A DNA stretch of 64,000 nucleotides, taken from positions 248,122 to 312,121 of the forward strand of contig NZ_JAGTXM010000001.1 in assembly GCF_018252635.1 (NCBI RefSeq). Direction: 5' to 3'. Below the pieces are notes generated by a model. It was given only the letters and a program-made list of their open reading frames with translations, did not search any database and was not told where the DNA came from. The position numbers were made by a program, and so were the translations under genes. Below are positions 10,682 through 21,577 of the stretch, one piece after another; position 1 is the stretch's first letter, and every line of letters starts with the position of its first letter. This DNA comes from Citrobacter amalonaticus. Its GTDB lineage: Bacteria; Pseudomonadota; Gammaproteobacteria; Enterobacterales; Enterobacteriaceae.

Positions 10682-11683
10682 ATGAAGAAAAGTCTCTTAT
10701 TATTAATGGCCGTGGGTGGGTTGTGGGCAAATATGAGTTTTGCTGAAACACCAACTGAAGTCCGTGTGGCATATAGCGGTGGTTCTCAGGTATTAATGTT
10801 GGCAAAAGCGGATGGTTCTCTGGATAAAGCCTTAAACACCAAAGTGCAATGGGTGCAATTTGCTTCAGGGGCTGATGCGTTGAATTATTTCGCCAGCAAT
10901 GCGATTGATATTGCCAATTTTGGTTCCAGTCCGGCGACGGCAGGTATTGTACGTAAATTACCGGTAGAGATTATTGGTATTTCAGGGGTGATCGCCAGCT
11001 ATGAGCGTTTGATTGGAAAAGACGGCATTGTAAACATCAAGGATATCGAGGGTAAACGCGTCGGCTATCCGCCAAATTCGACGGCGCAGTATGCCCTCGA
11101 AGCCGCGATCAGCGTGAATAAGCTGGATCGAAGCAAAATAACGCTGTTACCCCTGCGCCCGGCTGAGATGGTAGCAGCCTGGAAACGCGGTGATATTGAT
11201 GCTGGGTACGTCTGGGCGCCGTTTGCTCAGGAACTGGAGGCCTCGGGCGGACATCAGGTTTTTGCGACCAAAGATCTGCAAAAAGATGGCTATCTGATTT
11301 ACAACAACTATGTGGTGCGTAAAGCCTTTGCTGAGCAGTATCCAGACGCGGTGACCGCGTTTCTGCGCGTACATCAGCAGAAAGTGGATGAGTTCAAAAA
11401 CGATCCGGAACGTGCTGCTGGAATTGTCGCCAACGAGGTCGGTGCGCCCGTTACCACGGCTGCAAATACCCTCGGCGGACTGGAATATCCCACTCTTGCC
11501 CAGCAAGGGACGGCAGACTGGTTGGGGAACGGTACTCAAACCACTGACAGTGGTATTGGCAAAGCGTTGAGCAAAACCTCCCATTTCCTTGCCGGTATTG
11601 GTGAGATCCGTAAGCGTGATATTCCAGCTAATTGGGATGCGGCGATTGATTCCCGTTACATTCGCGAAGCGGCAGCACAATGA
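10682..11683 (+). CDS. TauA-like sulfonate ABC transporter substrate-binding protein
   Basis: A 333-residue periplasmic binding protein of the TauA/SsuA (NMT1-like) family. A signal peptide is clear: MKK, a hydrophobic stretch, and a likely cleavage after SFA at residue 22. The mature part shows the family pattern VRVAYSGGSQVL, then the DIANFGSSPATAG region, and VGYPPNSTAQYALE. TauA binds taurine and SsuA aliphatic sulfonates; the ligand here is unknown, but the adjacent lyase and racemase suggest a sulfonated or sulfur amino acid. AAGG lies 8 nt before the ATG. The 74-bp gap upstream is the only real gap in the block and contains a small inverted repeat AGTCCG/CGGACT (10630-10650). Confidence 0.85.
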   Translation: MKKSLLLLMAVGGLWANMSFAETPTEVRVAYSGGSQVLMLAKADGSLDKALNTKVQWVQFASGADALNYFASNAIDIANFGSSPATAGIVRKLPVEIIGISGVIASYERLIGKDGIVNIKDIEGKRVGYPPNSTAQYALEAAISVNKLDRSKITLLPLRPAEMVAAWKRGDIDAGYVWAPFAQELEASGGHQVFATKDLQKDGYLIYNNYVVRKAFAEQYPDAVTAFLRVHQQKVDEFKNDPERAAGIVANEVGAPVTTAANTLGGLEYPTLAQQGTADWLGNGTQTTDSGIGKALSKTSHFLAGIGEIRKRDIPANWDAAIDSRYIREAAAQ

Positions 11684-12450
11684 GATTACGTCAGCATATC
11701 GCCATCAGTGTGTTGTCGGTGGTGGTTTTCTTTATCGTCTGGCAGCTAGCGGCGACACGGCAATGGGTCGACCCGCTTCTGCTACCGTCTCTGACCGATA
11801 TTGGTCTGACAACGGAAGAACTGATGGCGGACGGTTACCGTCAGGTGCCGCTGTGGGAACATATTGCGGTTAGCCTGGCGCGTGCGCTGAGTGCGTTTGC
11901 GGTGGCAATAGCGGTTGGTATTCCTCTGGGTCTGTTGATGGGGCTATCGGATGGGCTGGCTGCGGTACTCAATCCTTTTGTTCAGTTTCTGCGCCCTCTG
12001 CCAAAAATCGCGCTGATCCCGCTGGCCGTGGTCTGGTTGGGCATCGGCGAGGCATCGAAATTTTTCCTGATCTTTATTGCCACGTTTTTGAGCGTAGTGG
12101 TTGGCGCTTCGGCGGCCGTTGATCGCATTGGGCGTTCGCGGATTCGCGTGGCGCAAACGCTCGGAGCTACACGCAAGCAGATCTTTATGCGCGTGGTATT
12201 ACCCGACGCGTTACCGGATCTCTTCACAACGGTCAGACTTTCCATTGGTATTGGCTGGACATCACTGATTGCCGCCGAGATGGTTGCAGCTAGTTCTGGT
12301 CTGGGCTGGATGGTGATCAACGCCAGCTCTTATTTGCGCACTGATATCGTTATGCTGGGCATTTTGCTTCTGGGCGGTATTGGATACTTGCTGGATTTGT
12401 TGTTGCTGGGGTTACAGCGTCTGACTGTGCCCTGGGCGGGGAAAGAATAA
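11680..12450 (+). CDS. TauC/SsuC-like ABC transporter permease
   Basis: A 256-residue inner-membrane permease of the BPD_transp_1 family found with TauA/SsuA-type binding proteins. Six or so hydrophobic segments are visible, beginning at residues 7-25, with the cytoplasmic EAA loop AQTLGATRKQIFMRV near 158-172 that docks on the ATPase. The start ATG overlaps the stop of the binding-protein gene (ATGA), and the stop overlaps the ATPase start by 1 nt, so the three transporter genes form one translationally coupled unit. Confidence 0.87.
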   Translation: MRLRQHIAISVLSVVVFFIVWQLAATRQWVDPLLLPSLTDIGLTTEELMADGYRQVPLWEHIAVSLARALSAFAVAIAVGIPLGLLMGLSDGLAAVLNPFVQFLRPLPKIALIPLAVVWLGIGEASKFFLIFIATFLSVVVGASAAVDRIGRSRIRVAQTLGATRKQIFMRVVLPDALPDLFTTVRLSIGIGWTSLIAAEMVAASSGLGWMVINASSYLRTDIVMLGILLLGGIGYLLDLLLLGLQRLTVPWAGKE

Positions 12451-13226
12451 TGAGTGCGATTACCCTGGAAAATGTCTCGCTCTCCTTTGCGGCAAAACCG
12501 CAGCCGTTTAGGGTGCTGGAAGACATTAATCTGTCGTTAAGCCGCGGTGAGTTTGTGGTCCTGCTTGGCCCTTCCGGCTGTGGGAAATCAACCATCCTGA
12601 ACCTGGTCGCTGGATTTACTCAACCGGATCGGGGACGGGTGGTAGCGGCGGGAAAATCGGTAAAACAGCCTGGCCCGGATCGCGGTATGATCTTTCAGCA
12701 ACCCAATCTTTTCCCGTGGCTCTCGGTGCTGGAAAACGTCACCTTTGGCCCTCGTTTGGGTAAACATCGCAAAGACGAAACTAACGCCCTGGCACAGGCA
12801 TGGCTGGAACGCGTGGGGCTGAAAGGTTTCGAACATCACGCGCCCTGGCAGCTTTCTGGCGGTATGAAGCAGCGCGTGGCACTGGCCCGTGCCTGGCTTC
12901 CGGGACCGGAAGTGCTACTGCTTGATGAACCCTTTGGCGCGCTGGATGCGCAAACCCGGCTGATGATGCAAGAATTATTGCGTGAGGCCTGGCTGTCCAC
13001 GGGCACCACGTTACTGTTCGTTACCCACGATGTAGAAGAGGCGCTCTTTCTGGCAGACCGTATTCTGATCATGTCGGCAAAACCGGGAAAAATCGTCGAC
13101 GAGATTAGTCTGCCCTTTGGGCGGGAACGGGATATTGAAACCCTTGCTGAACACCCCTCGTATAGCGAGATCAAGCATCACGTCATGCATCGGGTTCGTC
13201 AGGAGGCGAAGCGGCATTTACGTTAA
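12450..13226 (+). CDS. TauB/SsuB-like ABC transporter ATP-binding protein
   Basis: A 258-residue ATPase that energises the TauABC-like importer. Motifs are complete: Walker A GPSGCGKST (40-48), Q-loop FQQPNLFPW, signature LSGGMKQR (135-142), Walker B LLLDEP (156-161) and switch His in VTHDVEEA (H193). This is the typical nitrate/sulfonate/bicarbonate (NrtD/SsuB/TauB) subgroup. It is the last gene of the five-gene block; no convincing terminator follows, and the rlmB promoter lies in the next 142 bp. Confidence 0.88.
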   Translation: MSAITLENVSLSFAAKPQPFRVLEDINLSLSRGEFVVLLGPSGCGKSTILNLVAGFTQPDRGRVVAAGKSVKQPGPDRGMIFQQPNLFPWLSVLENVTFGPRLGKHRKDETNALAQAWLERVGLKGFEHHAPWQLSGGMKQRVALARAWLPGPEVLLLDEPFGALDAQTRLMMQELLREAWLSTGTTLLFVTHDVEEALFLADRILIMSAKPGKIVDEISLPFGRERDIETLAEHPSYSEIKHHVMHRVRQEAKRHLR

Positions 13227-13272
13227 TAAGCGGTTTAAATGACGGTGCCGGGTGGCGGTTAAGGCTGACAGG

Positions 13273-13301
13273 GTCGATTTGAACGCCGGGTCGGTTATAA
13301 T
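13273..13301 (+). promoter_or_regulatory. Putative rlmB promoter
   Basis: A perfect TATAAT (13296-13301) lies 67 bp before the rlmB start. The -35 position holds only GTCGAT, so the promoter is weak on paper. In E. coli rlmB is cotranscribed with rnr; here the accessory block and the rnr terminator separate them, so an own promoter is needed. Confidence 0.45.
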
Positions 13302-13368
13302 GGGGGCATGTGAGTTCTCTCACGGCTTAATTTAACCCGGCGCACACCGCCCAAAACGAGTAAGTTCA

Positions 13369-14100
13369 ATGAGTGAAATGATTTACGGCATCCATGCGGT
13401 GCAGGCCCTGCTGGAGCGTGCTCCTGAACGTTTTCAGGATGTCTTTATTCTCAAAGGCCGTGAAGATAAACGCCTGCTGCCGCTGATCCATGCCCTTGAA
13501 GCACAGGGCGTGGTCATCCAACTGGCAAACCGTCAGTTTCTGGATGAGAAAAGCGAAGGGGCCGTACATCAGGGCATCATCGCCCGCGTGAAGCCGGGTC
13601 GTCAGTATCAGGAAAACGATCTACCGGATCTGATTGCCTCGCTGGATCAACCTTTCCTGCTGATCCTTGATGGCGTTACCGATCCGCATAACCTCGGCGC
13701 CTGTTTGCGTAGCGCCGATGCTGCTGGCGTCAATGCGGTGATTGTACCGAAAGATCGCTCCGCGCAACTGAATGCGACGGCGAAGAAAGTTGCCTGCGGC
13801 GCAGCGGAAAGCGTCCCATTGATCCGGGTGACAAACCTGGCACGTACCATGCGTATGCTGCAGGAAGAGAATATCTGGATTGTCGGTACGGCGGGTGAAG
13901 CTGACCATACCCTCTATCAAAGTAAAATGACCGGCCGTATGGCGTTGGTGATGGGGGCGGAAGGTGAGGGGATGCGTCGCCTGACGCGTGAACATTGCGA
14001 CGAGCTCATCAGCATTCCCATGGCCGGAAGTGTTTCTTCGCTCAACGTTTCTGTCGCCACAGGCATCTGTTTGTTCGAGGCTGTGCGACAGCGCAGCTAA
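13369..14100 (+). CDS. rlmB: 23S rRNA (guanosine-2'-O-)-methyltransferase RlmB
   Basis: RlmB uses S-adenosylmethionine to 2'-O-methylate G2251 in the peptidyl-transferase P-loop of 23S rRNA. The 243-residue protein equals the E. coli length. The N-terminal substrate-binding domain covers residues 1-75; the C-terminal SpoU/trefoil-knot domain contains [21 protein letters not shown] (near 103-123), MGAEGEGM and the [15 protein letters not shown] motif 3. The gene is followed by a strong terminator, and not by yjfI as in E. coli. Confidence 0.97.
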   Translation: MSEMIYGIHAVQALLERAPERFQDVFILKGREDKRLLPLIHALEAQGVVIQLANRQFLDEKSEGAVHQGIIARVKPGRQYQENDLPDLIASLDQPFLLILDGVTDPHNLGACLRSADAAGVNAVIVPKDRSAQLNATAKKVACGAAESVPLIRVTNLARTMRMLQEENIWIVGTAGEADHTLYQSKMTGRMALVMGAEGEGMRRLTREHCDELISIPMAGSVSSLNVSVATGICLFEAVRQRS

Positions 14101-14114
14101 TCGATTATTCCCGA

Positions 14115-14138
14115 AGCCATCCACAGGATGGCTTTTTT
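14115..14138 (+). terminator. Rho-independent terminator after rlmB
   Basis: Arms AGCCATCC (14115-14122) and GGATGGCT (14126-14133) close a 3-nt loop and run into TTTTTT. Confidence 0.93.
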
Positions 14139-14212
14139 GTGTCCCCCTTTCCAGGCATTCTCCCCGCAGACTGACCATACTAATTGAGATGCCATTGAAG
14201 GAGGGAGACACA

Positions 14213-15835
14213 ATGCACTGGCAAACGCACACCGTTTTTAATCAGCCGTTACCCCTGAATAACAGCAATCTGTTCCTGTCGGATGGCGCGCTCCGCGAAG
14301 CCGTGGCGCGTGAAGGGGGAGGATGGGACAGCGAACTTCTCGCCAGTATCGGCCAACAACTTGGCACTGCGGAATCCCTTGAACTGGGGAGACTGGCAAA
14401 CGCCTGGCCGCCGGAACTGCTACGTTACGATCCACAGGGGCAGCGTCTGGACGATGTTCGCTTTCATCCGGCGTGGCATCTGCTGATGCAGGGCCTGTGC
14501 GCTAATCGCGTGCATAATCTGCCCTGGATGGAAGATGCGCGCGCCGGATCGTTTGTCGCCCGGGCGGCGCGCTTTATCTTGCATGCGCAGGTGGAGGCCG
14601 GCACGTTATGCCCCATCACCATGACTTTTGCCGCGACACCATTATTGCAGCAGATGTTGCCCGCCGTATTTGCCGACTGGCAAATACCGTTACACAGCGA
14701 TCGCTATGATTCGCACCTTACGCCGGGGGGGCAGAAACGAGGCCTGCTGATCGGCATGGGGATGACGGAAAAACAGGGGGGTTCAGACGTGTTGAGCAAC
14801 ACCACTCGCGCCGAGCGTCTGGAGGATGGTTCATATCGGCTGGTGGGGCATAAATGGTTTTTCTCTGTGCCGCAAAGTGATGCCCATCTGGTACTGGCGC
14901 AGGCTAAAGGTGGGCTCTCCTGCTTCTTTGTGCCACGCTTTTTACCTGACGGCCAGCGCAATGCGATCCGACTTGAGCGGCTGAAAGACAAGCTGGGGAA
15001 TCGTTCCAATGCCAGTGCGGAAGTTGAATTTCAGGATGCCATCGGTTGGCTTCTTGGTGATGAGGGTGAGGGCGTTCGTCATATTCTTAAGATGGGCGGC
15101 CTGACGCGCTTTGACTGCGCGCTTGGCAGCCACGGACTGATGCGCCGTGCCTTCTCGGTGGCGATTTACCATGCGCATCAGCGGCAGGTGTTCGGCAAGC
15201 CGCTGATTGAGCAACCGATGATGCGTCAGGTGTTAAGCCGCATGGCGCTCCAGCTTGAAGGGCAAACCGCGTTATTGTTTCGTCTGGCACGCGCCTGGGA
15301 TCGGCGTAGCGATGCCAAAGAGCGACTCTGGGCGCGTCTTTTCACTCCCGCCGCAAAATTTGCCGTTTGTAAAGGCGGTATTCCGTTCGTGGCGGAGGCG
15401 ATGGAAGTGCTCGGTGGCGCAGGATATTGCGAAGAGAGCGAACTGCCGCGACTGTACCGGGAAATGCCGGTCAACAGTATCTGGGAAGGATCCGGTAACG
15501 TCATGTGTCTCGACGTCTTGCGGGTGATCAACAAGCAAACCGGCGTCGATGAGATGCTGAGCGAGGCGTTCTCCGACGTCAGGGGGCAAGACAGACACTT
15601 TGATCGCGCGGTGCGCCAGCTTCTGCCGCGACTGCGCAAACCCTCCGAAGAGTGGGGGCGCGAGATCACCCAGCAAATTTTCCTGCTGGGATGCGCAATG
15701 GAAATGTTACGGCACGCGTCACCGCCTGTTGCCCAGGCATGGTGTCAGATGATGCTGGATACGCGCGGTGGGATGTTGTTATCAGAACGGGTACAGGATG
15801 CGCTGCTGCTGCGGGCGACGGGGGGATTGCGCTGA
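14213..15835 (+). CDS. aidB: Acyl-CoA dehydrogenase-like DNA alkylation response protein AidB
   Basis: AidB is an FAD-binding acyl-CoA-dehydrogenase homologue of the Ada adaptive response; it binds DNA and protects it from some alkylating agents. The 540-residue protein (E. coli 541) keeps the flavin-loop motif MTEKQGGSDVLSNTT, WFFSVP, and the C-terminal DNA-binding region. GGAGGG at 14200-14205 sets the ATG at 14213. In E. coli aidB is induced by methylated Ada; I did not identify an Ada box here. The gene directly follows the rlmB terminator, whereas E. coli has yjfI to yjfC in between. Confidence 0.96.
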   Translation: MHWQTHTVFNQPLPLNNSNLFLSDGALREAVAREGGGWDSELLASIGQQLGTAESLELGRLANAWPPELLRYDPQGQRLDDVRFHPAWHLLMQGLCANRVHNLPWMEDARAGSFVARAARFILHAQVEAGTLCPITMTFAATPLLQQMLPAVFADWQIPLHSDRYDSHLTPGGQKRGLLIGMGMTEKQGGSDVLSNTTRAERLEDGSYRLVGHKWFFSVPQSDAHLVLAQAKGGLSCFFVPRFLPDGQRNAIRLERLKDKLGNRSNASAEVEFQDAIGWLLGDEGEGVRHILKMGGLTRFDCALGSHGLMRRAFSVAIYHAHQRQVFGKPLIEQPMMRQVLSRMALQLEGQTALLFRLARAWDRRSDAKERLWARLFTPAAKFAVCKGGIPFVAEAMEVLGGAGYCEESELPRLYREMPVNSIWEGSGNVMCLDVLRVINKQTGVDEMLSEAFSDVRGQDRHFDRAVRQLLPRLRKPSEEWGREITQQIFLLGCAMEMLRHASPPVAQAWCQMMLDTRGGMLLSERVQDALLLRATGGLR

Positions 15836-15839
15836 TACG

Positions 15840-15868
15840 TTGCCGGATGTGCTTGCGCCATCCGGCAA
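15840..15868. repeat. REP element between aidB and yjfN
   Basis: Perfect arms TTGCCGGATG (15840-15849) and CATCCGGCAA (15859-15868) between two convergent genes; it may also help terminate both. Confidence 0.8.
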
Positions 15869-15872
15869 TCTG

Positions 15873-16148
15873 TTACGCGTAGAGTATGGCTTGTACGCGC
15901 CAGTTATCAGGTTGCTGTTCTTCATACATCTGAATAATGCGATACCATGACGCGCCTTGTTCATCGGCTTTTAACGCGACAATACGCTCCACATCCTGTG
16001 GGTTCCCGGAAATATTACTGACAGAGATCAGGCCAATTTCATTGAGGCCAGTCACGCAATCCGCACTCGCGAATTCGGCAGACTGCGCCGTCGTACTCAC
16101 CAGTCCAGCAGTTAACAGCAGTGAGGATAAGGCAAGAGATTGTTTCAT
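15873..16148 (-). CDS. yjfN: DUF1471 periplasmic protein YjfN (DegP activator)
   Basis: A 91-residue exported protein of the enterobacterial DUF1471 (YhcN-like) family. In E. coli a small protein of this name was described as a substrate-activator of the periplasmic protease DegP that depends on a hydrophobic C-terminal residue; the C-terminus here is AILYA, consistent with that. A signal peptide (residues 1-23, ending near AQSA) precedes the single domain. The ATG at 16148 has GGAG 6 nt upstream on the minus strand; an ATG 12 nt further upstream is less well placed. bsmA, of the same family, lies upstream on the same strand. Confidence 0.88.
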   Translation of the reverse strand: MKQSLALSSLLLTAGLVSTTAQSAEFASADCVTGLNEIGLISVSNISGNPQDVERIVALKADEQGASWYRIIQMYEEQQPDNWRVQAILYA

Positions 16149-16295
16149 CGTCAGCTCCATTTTACGTTTCCCCGCAATGTGCAGGGCATTCCATCGCCGA
16201 AATAAACGTCCAGCCTCCTGCTGTCGGTTTATTGTGCACAGGTAAACGTATAGAGGCGTAAAGCTACGTGAAATTGGCTTAAATTCCATCAATGA

Positions 16296-16625
16296 CTATT
16301 TACGATATAAGATGGCCTGCGAATACCACTGACCCGTCACGATGGTTTCATCAACCATGACAACAACGTAATAATCGGCTTTCGCTGCGGCGGCTTTCGC
16401 TCTGACTTCATCAACTGCATCATCCGGAGAGCCTCTGACCAGAGAGGTTACGGTTCCCATTCGCAGCAACCCTTGTGTTTGATCGCGACGAATTTCCTGC
16501 GGATGAGCGGCGACGGGCGGTGCGGGCTGCGGCGTTCCCTGGAGAATGCTACATCCACTTAACAGCATTACCAACATCAAAGAGGTAAACCGACGCATTA
16601 CTCTATCTCGTTTCCTGATAGCCAT
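16296..16625 (-). CDS. bsmA: DUF1471 biofilm/peroxide stress lipoprotein BsmA
   Basis: BsmA (YjfO) is a small DUF1471 lipoprotein implicated in biofilm formation and stress tolerance in E. coli. The 109-residue product has a lipobox LLSGC whose cysteine (C25) would be lipidated, a Pro/Gln-rich linker, and the DUF1471 fold ending in VVVMVDETIVTGQWYSQAILYRK-like sequence. I chose the start at 16625, preceded by AAGG, because the length equals E. coli BsmA; a second ATG at 16598 would give 100 residues and also a workable signal. Confidence 0.87.
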   Translation of the reverse strand: MAIRKRDRVMRRFTSLMLVMLLSGCSILQGTPQPAPPVAAHPQEIRRDQTQGLLRMGTVTSLVRGSPDDAVDEVRAKAAAAKADYYVVVMVDETIVTGQWYSQAILYRK

Positions 16626-16807
16626 AGTGTAGTGCCTTATTAATTTCCCTTTGGGGGAATGTTCCCAAAATGTTACCTTCCGCGCGATTTTCGAATGAAA
16701 ATGTCGTGAAAGCGTAATCCAGTTCTCAACATTATGAATCGTTGTTGAACACGTCACCTTGTTTAATAATGTGACCCATGGCATACCAGAGCCAAAAGGG
16801 GTCGCAA

Positions 16808-17557
16808 ATGATTGAAATTGAAACACGTCAACTGATGGAGCATCACCTGCTTCATGCCTTTCCTTCGGGGCAACGCAACACACCTTTGCCGTGTATAGTT
16901 TTCTATCACGGGTTTACCTCTTCCAGCCTGGTCTACAGCTATTTTGCCGTGGCGCTGGCGCAGGCCGGATTTCGGGTCATTATGCCAGACGCTGCCGAGC
17001 ATGGAGCGCGTTTCAACGGCGACGAACAGGCGAGAATGGGCCACTTTTGGCAGATTTTGCAGCAGAGCATGCAGGAATTTACGGCGTTGCATGCGGCACT
17101 GCGCGCAGAACACTGGCTGCTGGAGGAACGTCTTGCGGTCGGCGGCGCATCGATGGGGGCAATGACTGCGCTGGGGATCATGACTCGTCATCCGGACGTG
17201 AAATGTGTTGCCAGCCTGATGGGATCGGGATATTTCACCCGCCTGGCACAGACCTTGTTTCCTCCTTTGCCTCTGGAAACGCCGGAACAGGAACAGGCAT
17301 TCCGGCATATTATCGCGCCACTGGCAAAATGGGAGGTGTCGCAGCAGCTTGAGCGACTGGCCGACAGACCGCTTTTGTTATGGCATGGCCAGGATGATGA
17401 TGTGGTCCCGGCGGCGGAAAGTTTCCGTTTACAGCAGGCAATGATTCAGGCCGGTCTGGACCACAATCTTACCTGTCAGTGGCAAGCGGGCGTGCGTCAT
17501 CGTATTACGCCCGAAGCCCTGGCCGCAACGGTGTCGTTTTTCCGTCAGCATCTCTAG
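16808..17557 (+). CDS. yjfP: Carboxylesterase YjfP
   Basis: A 249-residue alpha/beta hydrolase, equal in length to E. coli YjfP, an esterase active on short acyl esters. The oxyanion region is FYHGFTSSS (32-40), the nucleophile elbow GGASMG holds S115, the acid is among D196-D198 in HGQDDDVV, and the histidine is H231 in VRHRI. No signal peptide. The ATG at 16808 after AGGGG matches the conserved MIEIE start. Its TAG overlaps the ulaR stop codon (CTAG), so the two genes converge with 3 shared bases. Confidence 0.92.
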   Translation: MIEIETRQLMEHHLLHAFPSGQRNTPLPCIVFYHGFTSSSLVYSYFAVALAQAGFRVIMPDAAEHGARFNGDEQARMGHFWQILQQSMQEFTALHAALRAEHWLLEERLAVGGASMGAMTALGIMTRHPDVKCVASLMGSGYFTRLAQTLFPPLPLETPEQEQAFRHIIAPLAKWEVSQQLERLADRPLLLWHGQDDDVVPAAESFRLQQAMIQAGLDHNLTCQWQAGVRHRITPEALAATVSFFRQHL

Positions 17558-18309
17558 ACGCGCAGAATGCTAACGCCCTGAGTTTCTAGCTGTTTCAGGA
17601 TCTCAGGGTTAGCATTTTTGCCGGTGATGAGCATGTCGATCTGGTCCGCGCGGCTGAACAACATCCCTGCCCGCTCGCCGACTTTACTGCTGTCGACCAG
17701 AACCACCAGTTTACCGACTACACTCAGCATTTTCTGCTCAGCCATGGCGGTCAGCATATCGGTTTTATACAGTCCGTCCGCGGTTAACCCTTTACCGCTG
17801 GTAAACATCCAGTGTCCGGCATACAAACTATTTTCACTGCCTTGCGGGCTAAGCGTGATGGACTGGCTTTTGTTGTATTGCCCTCCCATGATGATCACGC
17901 TGTCATGCTCCTGGTCGATCAGATAGTTCGCCAGAGGCAGATAATTGGTGATGATTTGCACCGGCTTACCGCACATTTCGCGGCCCAACAGGAAGGCGGT
18001 CGATCCGCAGTTGATCACCACGCTTTCACCCGCACTCACAAGCTGGGATGCCGCCTTGGCAATACGAACTTTTTCATCGTGGTTCTGCGCCTGGTGCAGA
18101 TTCATAGGCGTCCAGCGCGGACGCTGCTGGGTAATGGCCTCTGCGCCGTTGCGGACTTTCTTGAGTTTGCCGCTTTCGTCGAGTTTGTTGATGTCCCGAC
18201 GTGCTGTGGCGGGTGAAATCCCCAGACGCTCAATTACGTTCTCAACGGTAACAAAGCCCAACTGCGCGAGCATTTCCAGCAATATTTGATGTCTTTGTGC
18301 TTCAGTCAT
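17554..18309 (-). CDS. ulaR: L-ascorbate utilization repressor UlaR
   Basis: UlaR is a DeoR-family repressor that binds the ulaG-ulaA intergenic region; L-ascorbate 6-phosphate relieves repression. The 251 residues match E. coli. The DeoR helix-turn-helix lies at residues 18-50 ([22 protein letters not shown]), and the C-terminal sugar-phosphate sensor domain contains INCGSTA and VLVDSSK. The gene is downstream of ulaG on the same strand, but a strong terminator separates them, so it has its own promoter in the 70 bp upstream. Confidence 0.97.
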   Translation of the reverse strand: MTEAQRHQILLEMLAQLGFVTVENVIERLGISPATARRDINKLDESGKLKKVRNGAEAITQQRPRWTPMNLHQAQNHDEKVRIAKAASQLVSAGESVVINCGSTAFLLGREMCGKPVQIITNYLPLANYLIDQEHDSVIIMGGQYNKSQSITLSPQGSENSLYAGHWMFTSGKGLTADGLYKTDMLTAMAEQKMLSVVGKLVVLVDSSKVGERAGMLFSRADQIDMLITGKNANPEILKQLETQGVSILRV

Positions 18310-18380
18310 GAGCTATTCCGATACAAATTGATTTGAAAAGATGATATTTGAAATAGCCTGGAAATACTAAAGTAAAAAGG

Positions 18381-18404
18381 AAAAAAAAGCCGGGATAGCC
18401 CGGC
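18381..18404 (-). terminator. Rho-independent terminator after ulaG
   Basis: GCCGGG (18389-18394) and CCCGGC (18399-18404) enclose a 4-nt loop. On the minus strand the stem runs into eight T residues, ending ulaG transcription before ulaR. Confidence 0.93.
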
Positions 18405-18415
18405 ATTTGTGTGGA

Positions 18416-19480
18416 TCACAAGAAGGATTTAAACGGTAAATCCGGTTCTATCGTGAAGCAGTCATCAAAGCCACGCGGATAGTGATATTCAAAGTTATCT
18501 TTGTCCAGCGGCCAGGTAAACTTGCCGCCGACCTGCCAGATAAACGGCTTAAAGCCATATTTCAGTCGATCTTTTTTCATCTCCCACAGCATGCGGATCT
18601 CCTGAGGGTCGGCCTGGAAGTTTGACCAGATGTCATGATGGAAAGGGATCACCACTTTTGTATTCAGCGCTTCCGCCATACGCAGCATGTCGGAGCTGGT
18701 CATTTTGTCCGTAATCCCACGCGGATTCTCACCGTAGGAGCCGAGCGCAACGTCGATCTGGTGCTCGTTGCCATGCTTTGCATAGTAGTTGGAGTAGTGC
18801 GAGTCTCCGCTGTGGTACAGCGTACCGCCCGGCGTTTTGAAGAGGTAGTTTACCGCGCGAGCATCCATACCATCCGGCAGCACGCCTGCCGCTTTTTGAT
18901 CGGCTGGGAGTGTGATCAATGCCGTACGATCAAACGCGTCAAGCGCATGAATTTCAATATCTTTCACTTTCACCACATCGCCTGGTTTTACCACGATACA
19001 GCGTGCTTTCGGTACCCCCCAGCCGATCCACAGATCCACACAGGTTTGCGGCCCGATAAATGGCACGTCATCGGCGCAGTTCTGCATGACGGCGGCCGCG
19101 ACATTCACGTCAATGTGATCGTTATGATCGTGCGTCGCCAGCACCGCATCGATCTGTCGAATTGCAAACGGATCAAGAACAAACGGCGTAGTGCGCAGGT
19201 TAGGCTGCAGCTTCTTCACCCCTGCCATACGTTGCATCTGGTGACCGGTTTTCATCAACGGGTTACCGTGGCTTTGTTTACCCGTTCCGCACCAGAAATC
19301 GACGCAGATGTTAGTCCCACCTTCCGACTTCAGCCAGATGCCGGTACAGCCAAGCCACCACATAGCGAAAGTGCCCGGTGCGACCTGTTCCTGTTCGATC
19401 TCTTCATTCAGCCAGCTTCCCCACTCCGGGAAAGTGCTCAGGATCCATGATTCACGCGTGATGCTTTTTACTTTACTCAT
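18416..19480 (-). CDS. ulaG: L-ascorbate 6-phosphate lactonase
   Basis: UlaG opens the lactone ring of L-ascorbate 6-phosphate to 3-keto-L-gulonate 6-phosphate, the first cytosolic step of anaerobic vitamin C use. The 354-residue enzyme has the metallo-beta-lactamase motif THDHNDHID with metal ligands at H117, H119, D121 and H122, and matches E. coli length. MSKVKS at 19480 is taken as start; an in-frame ATG 15 nt upstream exists but lacks family support. It is divergent from ulaABCDEF and shares its control region. Confidence 0.97.
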   Translation of the reverse strand: MSKVKSITRESWILSTFPEWGSWLNEEIEQEQVAPGTFAMWWLGCTGIWLKSEGGTNICVDFWCGTGKQSHGNPLMKTGHQMQRMAGVKKLQPNLRTTPFVLDPFAIRQIDAVLATHDHNDHIDVNVAAAVMQNCADDVPFIGPQTCVDLWIGWGVPKARCIVVKPGDVVKVKDIEIHALDAFDRTALITLPADQKAAGVLPDGMDARAVNYLFKTPGGTLYHSGDSHYSNYYAKHGNEHQIDVALGSYGENPRGITDKMTSSDMLRMAEALNTKVVIPFHHDIWSNFQADPQEIRMLWEMKKDRLKYGFKPFIWQVGGKFTWPLDKDNFEYHYPRGFDDCFTIEPDLPFKSFL

Positions 19481-21245
<1,765 letters not shown>

Positions 21246-21260
21246 TAAGGAGTTCCGATT

Positions 21261-21566
21261 ATGACCGTACGTATTCTGGCTGTGTGTGGCAATGGGCAAG
21301 GCAGTTCCATGATCATGAAGATGAAGGTGGATCAGTTTTTAACCCAGTCAAATATTGACCATACGGTAAACAGTTGCGCAGTAGGTGAATACAAAAGTGA
21401 ACTGAACGGTGCGGATATTATCATCGCCTCTACCCATATCGCCGGTGAGATTACGGTATCTGGCAATAAATATGTTGTTGGCGTACGCAACATGCTGTCT
21501 CCCGCCGATTTTGGTCCAAAACTGCTGGAAGTGATCAAAGCGCATTTTCCACAGGACGTGAAGTAA
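21261..21566 (+). CDS. ulaB: PTS L-ascorbate transporter subunit IIB
   Basis: UlaB carries the phosphate from UlaC to ascorbate during uptake. The 101-residue cytosolic protein is phosphorylated on C9 in the loop VCGNGQGSS, typical for lactose-type IIB folds. It begins 15 nt after ulaA with AAGGAG upstream. Confidence 0.97.
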   Translation: MTVRILAVCGNGQGSSMIMKMKVDQFLTQSNIDHTVNSCAVGEYKSELNGADIIIASTHIAGEITVSGNKYVVGVRNMLSPADFGPKLLEVIKAHFPQDVK

Positions 21567-21577
21567 GGAGGTGGAAA

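Noticed and set aside
13988-14212. 75-codon upstream extension of aidB
   Set aside because: It overlaps rlmB and its terminator; a strong GGAGGG site precedes the start at 14213.
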